Shown: positions 1 to 11,432 of the stretch, one piece after another
Position numbering within the stretch: the first letter of the stretch is position 1
Layout of the letters: each line of letters starts with the position of its first letter
The notes under the pieces: model-generated
What the model was told of the DNA's origin: nothing
Databases searched by the model: none
What the model saw: only the letters and a program-made list of their open reading frames with translations
Source: Dryomyza anilis
Lineage: Eukaryota > Arthropoda > Insecta > Diptera > Dryomyzidae
Direction of reading: 5' to 3'
Assembly: GCA_951804985.1 (NCBI GenBank)
Contig: OX638130.1
Location: 97,275,700 to 97,339,699, forward strand
DNA length: 64,000 bases
Program-made: the position numbers and the translations under genes

Positions 1-829
1 ACAAAAATGTGGATCAGTATTCTTCAAAATTAAGACAACTGTTTCATACAGATAACGCGATATTTTATGCAAAATAACAATTTATTAAATTTGTTATTAA
101 ATTAAATTTGGAAATGCAATTTTTGCAGTTTGAAACGTTCAAATTAATTTCAAACAATATATTGTCTATGTAGAAGTAAAACTAACCAAATACAATTTTC
201 ATGAAATGCTCACGATTGTTTTTTTTTTTGTTCCGCTCAAAAGTTTTAGTATGGAATTGAATTTTATTTTAGTACAAAAATATCGTTTGGGAGTAAAATT
301 TTATTTTTATCCGATAATGCTGTTTATAACATTCAGTTTACCAAATCCAAAAGTTGGAATGTCGTTGGATAGTTTAACATATTCTGAACCGTTGATACAA
401 ATATTGGCCTCAAAGATTAAAAATTGTATATATTAACACCCTTATTATGAACTCTGTCGTAGCCGAAATTCGAACCCGCGTCTCCGCTATGAATGCGAAT
501 TTAAAGCTATTCTAGTATCCGTACGAAACGAAAATGTATCATCTTAATTTGAAATCAGCTGTTTTATGTGAAATCAGTAGAGAAATTTCCCGTATTTTCG
601 AATTTTGAATTAGATTCGTATCTTAAAATAACTAAATTCGACTTCGGAATGAAAATATACGTCGTAATTCAGAGTAGGAACCATAAAGTTTTTTGTAAAC
701 AAACTATTGAAAATTTTGAAAATTTAATTACTGAATTTTACTTCTACGAAAGACAAATGATTATGAGATTACAAAAATGTTAGCCGTAGGACGCAATGTT
801 CATTTGTCAAAAACAAAATAGAATACCTA

Positions 830-936
830 GGGCCGTTTTCACAATATTCAGTTAAGTGTTTCAATTCCATATGTTCTATGGGTAACTAGCAGTTAAAGTG
901 GCAGTTAGTGCTAAACCGAAGATGGTGAAACGGCCC
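830..936. mobile_element. Short inverted-repeat element (MITE-like), 107 bp
   Basis: The left end begins GGGCCGTTTTCAC and the right end reads GTGAAACGGCCC. Read inward, the two termini agree over about 25 bp (GGGCCGTTT-CAC, then AT-TTC-GTT-AG), with one indel and a few substitutions. The interior is about 50 bp of unique sequence. No clear target-site duplication is visible. It lies just 3' of Vamp7 beside its likely poly(A) signal. The class is inferred from structure only. Confidence 0.6.
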
Positions 937-940
937 ATAA

Positions 941-946
941 TTTATT
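941..946 (-). terminator. Probable Vamp7 poly(A) signal
   Basis: TTTATT on the plus strand gives AATAAA on the minus strand, overlapping a second hexamer in TTTATTTATT. It lies about 217 nt downstream of the Vamp7 stop, a reasonable 3' UTR length. No cleavage-site evidence is available from sequence alone. Confidence 0.4.
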
Positions 947-1162
947 TATTGTAATAGGACTAAAACTGTGATTTTAAATTTACCTCATTCGTAAATATGC
1001 TCTATAAATTATTTCATATTCAACGTGTTGTTTCCAACGCTTGACTTCAAATCGCTCTTTTCGTTTTTTGCATTTCATCGATTCAATTATAATGCATAAA
1101 CTGATAATATATATATAATGTATTATTATAAATGTACATAAATCATATATGATGAATTGCAT

Positions 1163-4100
1163 TTAGGATTTAATGCATTTATTCCAATCCAAACCACCAC
1201 AGGCCATGCTGATGATCACATAGATAACAAAAAGTATAACAAGCGCCACAACCACATAGACGCGTACACGTTTCCAAAACATTTGTCTTGCCAAATTACG
1301 TGAGGCTTTACGGAATGCCACAGACTAAATTAAATGAGAAATTTTACAATTACAACGGCTTTCAAAACAAAATATAAAACATTTACTTACATTGCTGCTG
1401 ATGTGCTCTGTTTTGTTGACAAGTAATTCTAGTTTTTCACCACGATTTTGAAGACTGTCTATAATTTACAAAAAAAAGACAACAGACAATTAGTTTATAT
1501 TATGTAAAAAAAAATATATTTAAAAATTCTTACCAATATTTTTCACCATGATATCCTTAAGTTCCTCAATTTGTCCGTGTACCCTAGAGATTGCATCAAC
1601 CTCACGCGATTGACTAAAGTGTGCCATTTGCTCCGACAAAACTTTAGAGAATTCCGTATTCATGGCATAGGCAATGGCAGTGGCCACCTGTAGGCCATAT
1701 GTATGAATGAATTTTTGCTTAATGTCCGACAGAAATAGAAATGAGCGGGCGCGATCGAAATTCTAAATAAAATTGAATTTGTTAATTTTATTTGTATTGA
1801 TCCTTGCAATATAAGTATTAGAAGAAGTATTTATAGTATTATATAATATTTTATTAATATTTGGAATGCCTTGCGAGATATGTAACAGTTTTCAATAACA
1901 ATTAAAACCTGAAAATATCGATACCTTAGAGGCAAAAGATCGTAACCGATAAAAAGATAATTTCATATGTGGCGAAAACAAAGTCTCCAAATCGAGTAGT
2001 TGATTTTTGTCTTTATTTTTTCGTAAAGTAGCCTTTAAATGAGCTAACAATTAAATCAGAAATATACATTACTTGCAGAAGTATTTGATGAAAAATATAG
2101 TTACAATGTTTTGCCTTTTCCAAGTTTTCCGAAATATTTTTCAATTGTACTATTTATTACACTAAGGTAGGAAGGTCTTATAAAAAAACGGTTTGTTATT
2201 ATGATTTTCGGTAAACGACAACAGGAAATTAAAACGTATAGCAATATTTTGGCACATATATAAAGAAAATTGAGACTACCCAGTGGTCAGTATTTTACTT
2301 TGATGAAAAACTGCATGGTAATAAAGTTAAAATTTATATTTTGACTTTAAAGCTGGATAAATTCTCTACAAATACGCATATTTATCGATATTCTACCATT
2401 ACCACAAAGGAGTTAAACATTTTTAAAAATGTATAAAGTAAATTTTTATTGTATCCCATATTTTTCACATTGTTGTTACTAATAAGTGTTATTTGACTTT
2501 TTATATTTGGACCACGAAATTTAAAAAATTACCTTCCACGGACATGCTACTCATAAAGAAAAACCAAAATGTTGGTCTGGAAAGTATCATTTTTAAAAAC
2601 TTTATTAGTAAAAATTGAAAATATTATAATACACATGACAAATTGTTCAATCCGAAAAATATAATTTACCAAATAATATAACCGCGGTAGCTCAGTGGTT
2701 AGTGCGTTGGACTGAGAGCCGAAAGGTCCCCGGTTCAAGCCTGGACTGGGGCTAACAACATATTTTCATAGAAACATTTTTCTATACCGCGCTACTTCTC
2801 GGCAGTAAATGGCAAACCTCCGAGAGTAAAAACATTGCCTATGAAAAGCTATCACCCGCCGTTCGGATTCGGCAATAAACTGTAGGTCCCACCACTTTGA
2901 GTACAAAAATAACACGCACAGCTCAAAATGGTGAGAGAGCTCGGCCGAAGTTCTATACAGGATTGTGGTGCCAAACTATTATTATTATAACATAAATTAA
3001 AATGACTTACGAAACCTAGAAAATCATGTTAGATATGAAATGTTGTTATATTCTTGAACAAGCATATTCATTTTGGTCTTTTTGGCAATGTCCGTCTATC
3101 CGTTGAAATGACGTTTATACTATGAAACACATGACAAATAGTTCAATTCGAAAAATATAATTTACCAAATACTATAGCCTAAATTAAAATGACTTACGAA
3201 ACCTTGAAAATCATGTTAGATATGAAATATTGTTATGTTCTTGAACATTCTTTTTGGACTATTTTGCAATGTCCGTCTATCCGTTGAAATGACGATTACA
3301 CCAAAACAAAATGAGCTACATCAATGAGACCCAGAATTCAAATTTTTATACATTAGACCTTCTCACACGATACCGCAAACGATTTCGCGAGCTGAACTGA
3401 ACATTTACCAAAAAAAAAATCATTAAAAGTTATTTTTATTCGAGAATAATTTTTGAAAGTACAAGTATTGTAGAACTCTAAAAATGTTTATGATCTGCAT
3501 GGACATTTTTTGGAAAATAACCAGAAATAACTGATTTTAAAATTTTAGAATTGTCTATTAATATCTAAATGAAGGTTTCAAATTTAAACGAATAACGTTT
3601 TCGATTTTCTTCATTATTTCTGTTTCGATTTTAAGTTTTGTTTATTGTTAACTAATTACATTATATTATAATGTGGGGAATTAGTCTTAGTGGGTAATCG
3701 GGGAATGGTCCACTTTTGGCGGCGAATTTCCAATTAGAATCTGTTACATTTTCTATATTTTTAAGGATTGGAATATAGGGGCACATTCCAACTTTTGATC
3801 GAATTATTGAAATGAATTTAAACAGCATGTTTTGTCTTCGACGCTTTCAATTCGTTTGGGAAATAATAAATTCAAAATCGTTTGTTTAGAATTTTGCACG
3901 TAAAATCGGATTCGTTCGAAAACTGGAACATACCTACATATTTCAATCATGTGAGTTATCACATTTTGGCTTCTAATAAACACAATCTATTCAATACGAT
4001 TTCTAGATCTAGATAAATTCCTTTAACATTTTTTTTCAATGGATGTTATGTTTTTAAATAAACGATACATTTTTACTTAATGTAAGACATGCAAATTTTA

Positions 4101-6888
4101 CATGCTCCTTAATTGTTGAAAAAATATTGTTTTCAGTATTTTAAAGATTGCGTTTATTGGAAATTTAAAATTTCGAAACTAAAAATATCAATGAAAAAAA
4201 TGTAATGATCAAAATTATTAAAAAAATTAATTCTTAAAATTATATATATTTACAATTGTTTATACAGGTCTTTAAATGGTTAAATTTAAATTACGAAATA
4301 GTTTACTCATATTCAACATATTTTTTCTGCATAAATTGCTCATTTTCAGTACTATTTTAAACCAAGTTTAATATAATTAATTCGTTTAATATAATCCATT
4401 TTTTCAGGTACATTATAGTAAATATTTCACATATATTTGAAATTTCATGTCTGTATTGTTTAAAGAAATTCGGACATTTTGATTTTGAACTATATTTATT
4501 TAAGCTAAGTTTAAATTTTCACCTTAATTAATAAATATAGCACCACTGGGTAATAACATATAATGTTTCTCAATTTATAATGGCTGTGTCATTCAAAAAA
4601 TGGAGAAATCAAGAAATAAAAAAAAACATTAAATGATAACAAATATTACGCAATATATATTTGTTCTATGGATTATTTCGATTTTTATTAAAAATGTAGT
4701 AAAAACATTATTTATTCTCGGTGTATTTAAATTTCATTTGTGCGGGGAATTTTATAGTCAATTAGGGAATTTTGGTAATAATATCCGGGAAAATGAAAAT
4801 ATGAGTCAGCATCACTGATACCAAATAAAGGGTTTTTCAATAACAGCGCTACAAAAGTTTTTTTGAAGGGTATTTCAACAGGGACCCTACAAAAGTAGAG
4901 CGACAGGGACAGCACACGACGCCATATTTCTTGCCGCTCTTTTGACATTTCTCTTCAGTAAGGTTTGCCATTTCATGATAGAAAGATATACGAGCCAACA
5001 ACGAGTCGACATTATTAAAATTTACTACGAAATTCGAATTCGTATATCTTTCCAACATGAAATGGTAAACCTTACTGAAGAGAAATGACAAAAGAGCGGC
5101 AAGAAATATTGCGTTGTTTGCTGTCCCTGTCGCTCTACTTTTGTAGCGACCCTGTTGAAAAACTCTTTATCAAAATTTCCTATTCGACTCTTACTGGTTT
5201 TTGAAATAGCTTGAATTGAATTTTCTAACGATTTTTTGAGAAATCGTCATATAATAATAATAGTTTGGCGCTACAGTCCTGTATAGAACTTCGGCCGAGC
5301 TCTCTCACCATTTTGAGCTGTGCGTGTTATATTTGTACTCAAAGTGGTGGGACCTACAGTTTATTGCCGAATCCGAAGGGCGGGTGAGAGCTTTTCATAG
5401 GCAATGTTTTACTCTCGTAGGTTTGCCAATTACTGCCGAGAGGTAGCGCGGTATAGAAAAATGTTTCTATGAAAAGATGTTGTTAGCCCCAGTCCAGGCT
5501 TGAACCGGGGACCTTTCGGCTCGCAGTCCAAAGCACTAGCCACTGAGCTACCGCGGCTACAAATCGTCATAGTAAGACAAATCGTCATAGTTAAGGTAAA
5601 AACAAACCCATTATTTTTTTATTTTTTTATTTATATTATTCTATTCAATTCAATGCCAAATTGATTACATAATTCGAAAAAAAATTAGATATTCCCCAAT
5701 TACTAATGGATATCGAAAACTTTTGTATCAATTAAAATCAATGTGTCACGTCTTTCAAATGACATTCAAATTTTATAAGTTCATTAACAACGGATTCCAA
5801 TAATTATTTATGTACATTTAAATTAACAAACTGTTCTTATTAAATTAAATAAGGTTCATTTTGTCTATAGTTAAAGGCCATTTAATTTTTTTAATGATAA
5901 AGATTTGTGTTCACAAAAGTTGTAATATATAAAATATTATGTGAATAAAAACAAATCTTATTAGCTTATTTATCAATTAAAACAAAATAAGTACCTCGGT
6001 CTAAAAAAAAACTAACAAATTTAAAAACTATTAAATACGATAATTGGACTATGATTTTTGAATACGATAAACTTGTGATTCATTTAACCAATTTGCACAA
6101 CTTGAAAACAACCCCTTCTATTCATATTGACCTAATTTTGACCCAGTCATTTCCATAAAAATAAAATTCGATATAAAACTATTCTTTTTTATTAAATTAA
6201 TTGTCATCAATTATTTAAAATGAATATATACAATAACAAAAAAAAAAATCAAATATTTTAAACTCAATACAAATATTTTGAAATACCTAAAATCCTGATT
6301 GTACAGAAAAATGTGGTCTTTTTGATCCAATTTTTGCAGAAGTGTTAAGATGTGAAATCCAAAATATTTTGAATATTTTTCTCAAAAATTAAAATCTTTG
6401 AATAAATTAAATTTGTTTGTCAAAAACGAGAAATAGAAAATTAACTCTGTATCTTACTGTATCTTACATATTATCAAAAACTAGAATTTATGGTCATAAA
6501 GAACATCATTTGTTCGGTTGGGGACACATAATTTAAATTTCATCTTCTTCAATCAGTGTACAAAAACGACTTCCCAAATAATCTGCCTAAACTATCAACT
6601 ATTGTATAATAAAAGTTATACAAATATACAAAAGATAACTTCTTTAAATTCATGTTTTTGTATTTACATTAATCTCATACTTACGTCGTCCGTGATGCAC
6701 ATGTAGATGATTTTATTCTCGTATATATAGTGTATAAGATAATCGCCATGCGAGTACGTTAGCTTATGGTTGTCCGCCGACATCTTGGTGATAATTTGTT
6801 CCGTGACCTCGGCAAAGTTACCAACACATTCGGCGTATTTGGCCAGCACCGTAGTGCCGCGCGCTATTACGCTGTATAGAATTGGCAT
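1163..6888 (-). CDS. Vamp7: Vesicle-associated membrane protein 7 (longin R-SNARE)
   Basis: Coding exons on the minus strand are 6888-6685, 1762-1534, 1458-1391 and 1324-1163, with phases 0/1/0. They join to 220 residues, the same length as human VAMP7. Residues 1-110 form the longin domain, starting MPILYSVIARGTTVLAKYAE. Residues about 120-180 are the SNARE helix with the zero-layer arginine at 150 (QNRGEKLELL). A tail-anchor helix of about 20 hydrophobic residues starts near 189 and is followed by a short lumenal tail. Family members mediate fusion of late endosomes, lysosomes and secretory vesicles, with the longin domain folding back on the SNARE motif. All donors are GTAAG-type and all acceptors end in AG. 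Intron 1 (1763-6684) is large and full of repeats. The gene is transcribed divergently from Taf5, about 2.25 kb away. Identification is firm; UTRs are not defined. Confidence 0.95.
2631..3302. repeat. Tandem duplicated block in Vamp7 intron 1, first copy split by a SINE
   Basis: Two copies of a roughly 180-bp segment follow one another. Copy 1 spans 2631-3126 and is interrupted by the SINE at 2683-2985. Copy 2 runs from 3127 to about 3302. Both start ACACATGACAAAT and continue through AAATTAAAATGACTTACG to TGTCCGTCTATCCGTTGAAA. The last portion resembles a motif in the dispersed repeat at 12932-13536, suggesting a shared ancestor. Confidence 0.75.
2683..2985 (+). mobile_element. tRNA-derived SINE, copy 1
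   Basis: The head carries RNA polymerase III box A (TAGCTCAGTGGTTAGTGC, 2688-2705) and box B (GGTTCAAGCC). The unrelated body includes GAGAGCTCGGCCGAAG, and the tail is a short ATT repeat. It is flanked by the 6-bp direct repeat TATAAC (2677-2682 and 2986-2991), consistent with target-primed insertion. A second copy in opposite orientation lies at 5251-5560. The uninterrupted sister block at 3127-3302 shows what the empty site looked like. SINEs of this kind rely on LINE machinery; none is visible here. The parent tRNA cannot be assigned because the anticodon arm is degraded. Confidence 0.88.
4825..5170. mobile_element. Foldback/MITE element with long inverted arms
   Basis: The left and right arms are inverted copies of each other over about 130-150 bp. 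They share CTACAAAAGTAGAGCGACAG, CTTGCCGCTCTTTTG and CTCTTCAGTAAGGTTT, and meet at a centre near 5010. Outer ends are ATAAAG (4825) and CTTTAT (5170). The left arm carries an extra partial copy of the terminus, GCGCTACAAAAG at 4847-4858. Small ORFs on both strands here (4727-4948, 4849-5091) are products of the palindrome. There is no transposase, so the element is non-autonomous. Confidence 0.75.
5251..5560 (-). mobile_element. tRNA-derived SINE, copy 2
   Basis: This is the same family as the copy at 2683-2985, read on the minus strand: GTAGCCGCGGTAGCTCAGTGG at the head near 5560, box B complement GGCTTGAACC near 5490-5500, and the ATT-type tail complement at 5251-5262. It is flanked by a perfect 10-bp direct repeat, AAATCGTCAT (5241-5250 and 5561-5570). 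The two copies are roughly 90% alike by eye, so the family had more than one insertion event. Confidence 0.9.
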
Positions 6889-9142
6889 CTTTGTGAAATT
6901 CTCGTTGAATTTTTGTTGGTTTTCCTTCAGTCAAATCTCAGTCGTATCTTCAGTCTGATTTTTTTTTTTTGTTATGATTAACTTGTGCTGTGTAAATAGA
7001 AGAAAATAAAAATAAATAAGCAACAATGATTTTTATTGTAGCCAATAACCAACATATTTTTGGTGACGTTTTCTTTTTTAATTTCAAGTCTATGTTTTTC
7101 CACTTTTTTGATAATTTCCTGTGCCACTCCCCGACTGCTTTTGTTTTGTTTTCCTTTAACCGCAAGACGACTTTAGAAAAAAAAAGTATTTTTACTTCAT
7201 ATCGCTTCTAAAATTCTTAAGTAATGAGTAATCACAATGACACTTTTTATCTGTAGTAATTTACATTTTCTTTTCCTCGTCTTAATAGTGAAGTCGTATA
7301 AAGCCGCGACCAATTTATTCCTTTTTTATCTTGCAGCAACCGCTTTACTTACATGGAATTAATATCTTATTTCTTGTATTCCACTTTATTTCTTGCGTCA
7401 ATTAAAACAAAAACAATAAAATAGCATTATTTTCAATGCATTTTTTGCGTCTTCAAACAAAAATATTTTCAGATATGCACTTTCAAATGTCAAATGTTGG
7501 CGTTGCCATATGATAGTAAAACGTAATATGAGTTAGCCGAGTCAAGAACCAAAATGATAGAGTATGCAAAATTGTGAGTACTTGTATATAATAAAAACTC
7601 GATTTTTTAAAACAATTTGAATAATAGACTCGATTTCGGGTTTCTGCTAAGTTTAACTTTTATAACAAATACGGTTTGTGCACCGTCTACCAACTAAAGG
7701 GAAAAAAATTACCACCACCTTTGTTTGCAAAGAAAAAATAACTAAATTTATTAATTCTTTATTTATATCGTTCATTCCAACATTTTTGTCAATGAATAAA
7801 TTGGTTTAGTATGGATTTTGAACACAAAAATTAATTTAAAATCATTTAAATTCGATTTTCAAATATCTTTTTTTTAAATTTGTCTAACGTAACATTCTAT
7901 CACAGAAAATACTCGAACGAAACATTCTCATATACACAGAGAAAAAAAATGTGTAAATATAACTGAAATGTTAATCAATCCATTTAATTTTTAATTGAAA
8001 CTCAGCCGATGTAACTTTTAGTAGCGTTGAATTCCATATTCGTAATAATGAGAATATGTTAATTGGAGAAACTTTAATTAATTTTTTTGTAATTAAATTA
8101 AATTTTTTGTAACTTTTAGTATCGTTGAATTCCATATTCGTAATAATGAGAATATGTTAATTGGAGAAACTTTAATTAATCTTTTTGTAATATTGATACT
8201 AAAGTTGTTATATATATTAAATTTTTTATTGGGAATTTTTAAATCATTAATTAATTAATTAGTAACATCACTTAAAAATTTCATTCGATAGAAATTGAAT
8301 CAATTAAATATTTTGTTAAATTAAATAAAATATTTGTCCAATAGAAACATATGAAAATAAAAATAATTTAATTCAATATATAGCATAAAATAAATATTTA
8401 ATAAGTATTTATACTTTTTGATATGCTTTGTAAAATTCTTTCAACTCTACGAATGTTTTATCGGAGTCAGTTTTCACAACTTCTACAGGTGGGCCAATTA
8501 ATTGAGTCAAACATAAAATTTGATATTCGCTTTTTAATCATTCAAAATGCAACAAAATGAACATCATAAGCTGTTTGTTCAAATTCTTGACAGCAAAAAT
8601 AAATTGAGACATTTTAATAACATAACATACACTAAATAATGCAATATCCTGTTTTAAAATAGCAACGTAGAATAAAATAATGTTAGAAGAAACTGAACGA
8701 CGCACGAGACGCACAAACAAAAAAACAAAATGAAATCCAGAAGAAAAAAACAATGTTGCAAAATGAATAAATCAAAAGTAACAAATAAAATTAAATTTTT
8801 TCCTATTAATATTTTAATTAAAAAAAATTGTAAATACTATTAATTAATTAGTAAATACATTCATATTTTTAATTGAAATACGATTTTGTTTGATATTAAT
8901 ATCAATTGTTTTATATACGTAGAATATTTTTTTCTGTGTAAGGTTATGTTAAAAAAAATTTTCGTTATCGATATACGAATAAAATGATTAATATCGAATA
9001 TAAAATTTTTGGTACCCCAAAATAATCCAGCACTAATTTTACCTTTTTGTGAAAATATAAATGTTGTTTGATGTTTGCTTCTTTGCTCGCGATAAATAAA
9101 CAAATATTGTAAATTAATTTGAACAATTACAAGGAAAATAAA
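6889..9142. other. Vamp7-Taf5 divergent intergenic region
   Basis: This AT-rich stretch must contain both promoters and the 5' UTRs. I see no convincing TATA or initiator that would fix a start site. It contains the tandem duplication at 8011-8206 and a run of AATTAAT-rich DNA. Short ORFs here (for example 8861-9169) have no recognisable feature. Confidence 0.55.
8011..8206. repeat. 98-bp tandem duplication
   Basis: Two near-identical copies (8011-8108 and 8109-8206) both begin GTAACTTTTAGTA and both contain ATTCCATATTCGTAATAATG and AATTGGAGAAACTTTAATTA. They differ at only a few positions. It lies in the Vamp7-Taf5 intergenic region. No function is implied. Confidence 0.8.
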
Positions 9143-11197
9143 ATGAACAACATCATGGTTGATGGGCACAGTACAAATGTGGCGCCCAATATACCCGACA
9201 AACGTGATCTATTGGCGCTGCTGAAACTTATTAAAAAATACAATCTCAAGCAAACAGAGGAGCTGCTCTGCCAGGAGGCCAACATTAAATCGGATGAACT
9301 CGAAGAGGTAAACGACAGAGAAATAAATTCTCTGCTCACCTCTGCACTGGGCGATGGCAACGACACAACGCACGGCACAACGACTGCAACTGTGTCAGCC
9401 ACGGGCAATGATCCGGAAATTTATGAGGCTGCCTATGGAGAGCTACGCAATTTCGTTGATGAATCGCTTGACATTTATAAGCATGAGTTATCGTTGGTAC
9501 TTTATCCTATACTTGTGCAAATATACTTTAAATTGGTGCACAGTGGCTTTCATGAGAAAGCACGCAAACAAATTGAAAAATTTGGACCAGGTCTTGATCA
9601 TTATTATCGCGAAAATCTGCAGAATCTACTGCTGATTACCAAGCGATCGGACATGGATAACAATGATTTTCGTGAGGCCATGGAAACGGATAAATTCATC
9701 ATACGTATGTCCCGTGATTCGCACTCGCTGTTTAAGCGTCACATACAAGATAGGAAGCAAGAGGCCTTGGCGGATATTGTCGCCAAGTATTTGCACTTTG
9801 ATACATACGAGGGTACAGCGCGCAGCAAGCTGCAGTGTGAGGCTACAGCTGGCTCTTCTGTGGGCGAAGCTAAACGCAATGACAACAAAATACGTGTCTA
9901 TTATGGACTGCTTAAAGAGGTCGACTTTCAATCGTTGACGACGCCAGCACCAGCTGCAGTCGAGGAGGAGGATGACAATGACCCGGATGCGCCGGACAAA
10001 CCAAAAAAGAAAAAACCCAAAAAGGATCCGCTTTTCTCGAAGAAATCAAAGTCCGATCCGAATGCGCCACCAATTGATCGCATACCACTGCCTGAACTGA
10101 AAGATGCCGACAAATGGGAGAAGTTGAAAGCTTTGCGCGAGTCTACAAAACGCGTGCCGCTCAACAAAGACTCACTGCCCTCTGTTTGTTTCTATACAAT
10201 ACTCAATTCGCATAATAGCGTCACTTGCGCCGAAATTTCCGAAGACTCTTCAATGATGGCCGTTGGTTTTACAGACTCTAGCATCAAAGTATGGTCATTA
10301 ACGTTGGCTAAGCTGCGCGAAATGAAAAATGCCGAACATTTAAAGGATATTGACAAAGATGCAGAGGATGTACTCGTGCGTATGATGGACGATCGCACTG
10401 GTGAACCGGCGCGTATTTTCTATGGGCACAGCGGTCCTGTTTTTCGTTGTTCCTTTGCGCCTGAGAAGAATTTACTGCTTTCCTGTTCGGAAGATACCAC
10501 AATACGTTTGTGGTCTTTGCACACCTGGACTTGTATTGTTGTCTACAAGGGACATTTATTTCCCGTGTGGGATGTACGTTTCTCTCCGCATGGCTATTAT
10601 TTTGCCACCAGTTCCTACGACAAAACAGCGCGTCTGTGGTCCACCGATTCGAATCAACCGTTGCGCGTATTTTCCGGACATTTGTCTGATGTGGACTGCG
10701 TGCAGTTTCATCCAAATTCCAATTATATTGCAAGCGGCTCAAGCGATCGTACAGTGCGTCTGTGGGATGTACTAACAGGCCAGTTGGTGCGTCTTATGAC
10801 TGGACACAAGGGCCCCATTTACTCTTTGGCATTTTCCATTTGTGGTCGTTATTTGTCGTCGGGTTCTTCAGACCACACAGTGCTTGTGTGGGATTTGTCA
10901 AATGGTCAACTGATTGCATCATTGCTGCGTCATACCGGCACCATACATACCATGTCTTTCAGTCGTGATGGCAACATTTTAGCCGTTGGTGGCCTCGATT
11001 GTTCCCTAACGCTGTGGGACTTTTCCAAATTGTGCGAAGATTATTTGGCGCAGAGTTCCAATTCATCGCATAATCCCGACATAAACGATAGTGAGACATA
11101 TTTGCTGCGCTCGTTTCCAACTAAGTCTACACCATTCTTGACGTTGCATTTTACGCGTCGCAATCTGCTGCTGGCCGTCGGCATGTACAAGTCTTAA
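9143..11197 (+). CDS. Taf5: TFIID subunit TAF5
   Basis: The coding region is one uninterrupted frame of 684 residues. The ATG at 9143 (AAAATAAAATGAAC) is chosen over the upstream TTG-opened extension and over the ATG at 9155. Residues about 20-55 (KRDLLALLKLIKKYNLKQTE) are the LisH-like NTD1. Residues about 89-220 are the TAF5 NTD2 helical domain (ELSLVLYPILVQIYFKL). A charged linker follows (EEEDDNDPDAP, then Lys-rich PKKKKPKKD). From about residue 350 there are six or seven WD40 repeats, recognisable as GHSGPVFRCSF, GHLFPVWDVRFSP, GHLSDVDCVQFHP and GHKGPIYSLAFS. The C-terminus LHFTRRNLLLAVGMYKS is diagnostic of TAF5. Family members scaffold TFIID in pol II initiation and, in many eukaryotes, SAGA. 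Flies also have a testis paralogue (cannonball). The full-length, close match favours canonical Taf5, but the paralogue is not strictly excluded. Confidence 0.95.
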   Translation: MNNIMVDGHSTNVAPNIPDKRDLLALLKLIKKYNLKQTEELLCQEANIKSDELEEVNDREINSLLTSALGDGNDTTHGTTTATVSATGNDPEIYEAAYGELRNFVDESLDIYKHELSLVLYPILVQIYFKLVHSGFHEKARKQIEKFGPGLDHYYRENLQNLLLITKRSDMDNNDFREAMETDKFIIRMSRDSHSLFKRHIQDRKQEALADIVAKYLHFDTYEGTARSKLQCEATAGSSVGEAKRNDNKIRVYYGLLKEVDFQSLTTPAPAAVEEEDDNDPDAPDKPKKKKPKKDPLFSKKSKSDPNAPPIDRIPLPELKDADKWEKLKALRESTKRVPLNKDSLPSVCFYTILNSHNSVTCAEISEDSSMMAVGFTDSSIKVWSLTLAKLREMKNAEHLKDIDKDAEDVLVRMMDDRTGEPARIFYGHSGPVFRCSFAPEKNLLLSCSEDTTIRLWSLHTWTCIVVYKGHLFPVWDVRFSPHGYYFATSSYDKTARLWSTDSNQPLRVFSGHLSDVDCVQFHPNSNYIASGSSDRTVRLWDVLTGQLVRLMTGHKGPIYSLAFSICGRYLSSGSSDHTVLVWDLSNGQLIASLLRHTGTIHTMSFSRDGNILAVGGLDCSLTLWDFSKLCEDYLAQSSNSSHNPDINDSETYLLRSFPTKSTPFLTLHFTRRNLLLAVGMYKS

Positions 11198-11426
11198 GTT
11201 TTCTTTTTTTTAGTTTTTCATATATGGGAAAATATTCTTGTATACTTTGGCCCATGACAAATGTGAACATGGCTTAAAATAATATTCGGCTTTTTGTTAA
11301 ATTTATTCACAAACAACAACAACAACAAAAACTGCCACTCAGAGTCGGGTTTAATTTTTAAGCAACAGTTTTTATTAATTCTGTAATTATGGGTCATGCA
11401 ATTTTTGATTTTATAGAAATAGGATA

Positions 11427-11432
11427 AATAAA
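11427..11432 (+). terminator. Probable Taf5 poly(A) signal
   Basis: AATAAA within GGATAAATAAAATAAA, about 230 nt after the Taf5 stop. It is the first canonical hexamer I can find downstream. Confidence 0.5.

Larger units (their letters stand above)
1..1162. other. Non-coding flank downstream of Vamp7
   Basis: AT-rich DNA with no reading frame that resembles a protein. It holds a degraded tRNA-like fragment near 455-530 (minus strand), a short inverted-repeat element at 830-936 and a probable Vamp7 poly(A) signal at 941-946. The small ORFs at 206-436, 568-783 and 980-1162 show no domain, no biased composition and no neighbouring splice logic. I take them as chance frames. Confidence 0.6.

Noticed and set aside
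2681..2755. Functional tRNA gene
   Set aside because: Box A and box B are present, but the anticodon and T stems pair poorly and the sequence is fused to a repeated body with target duplications, so it is a SINE head.
4727..5091. Two overlapping minus-strand ORFs
   Set aside because: They translate the two arms of the foldback element.
9119..9142. N-terminal extension of Taf5 by eight residues
   Set aside because: It opens with TTG; the first ATG at 9143 has a suitable context and fits the family.
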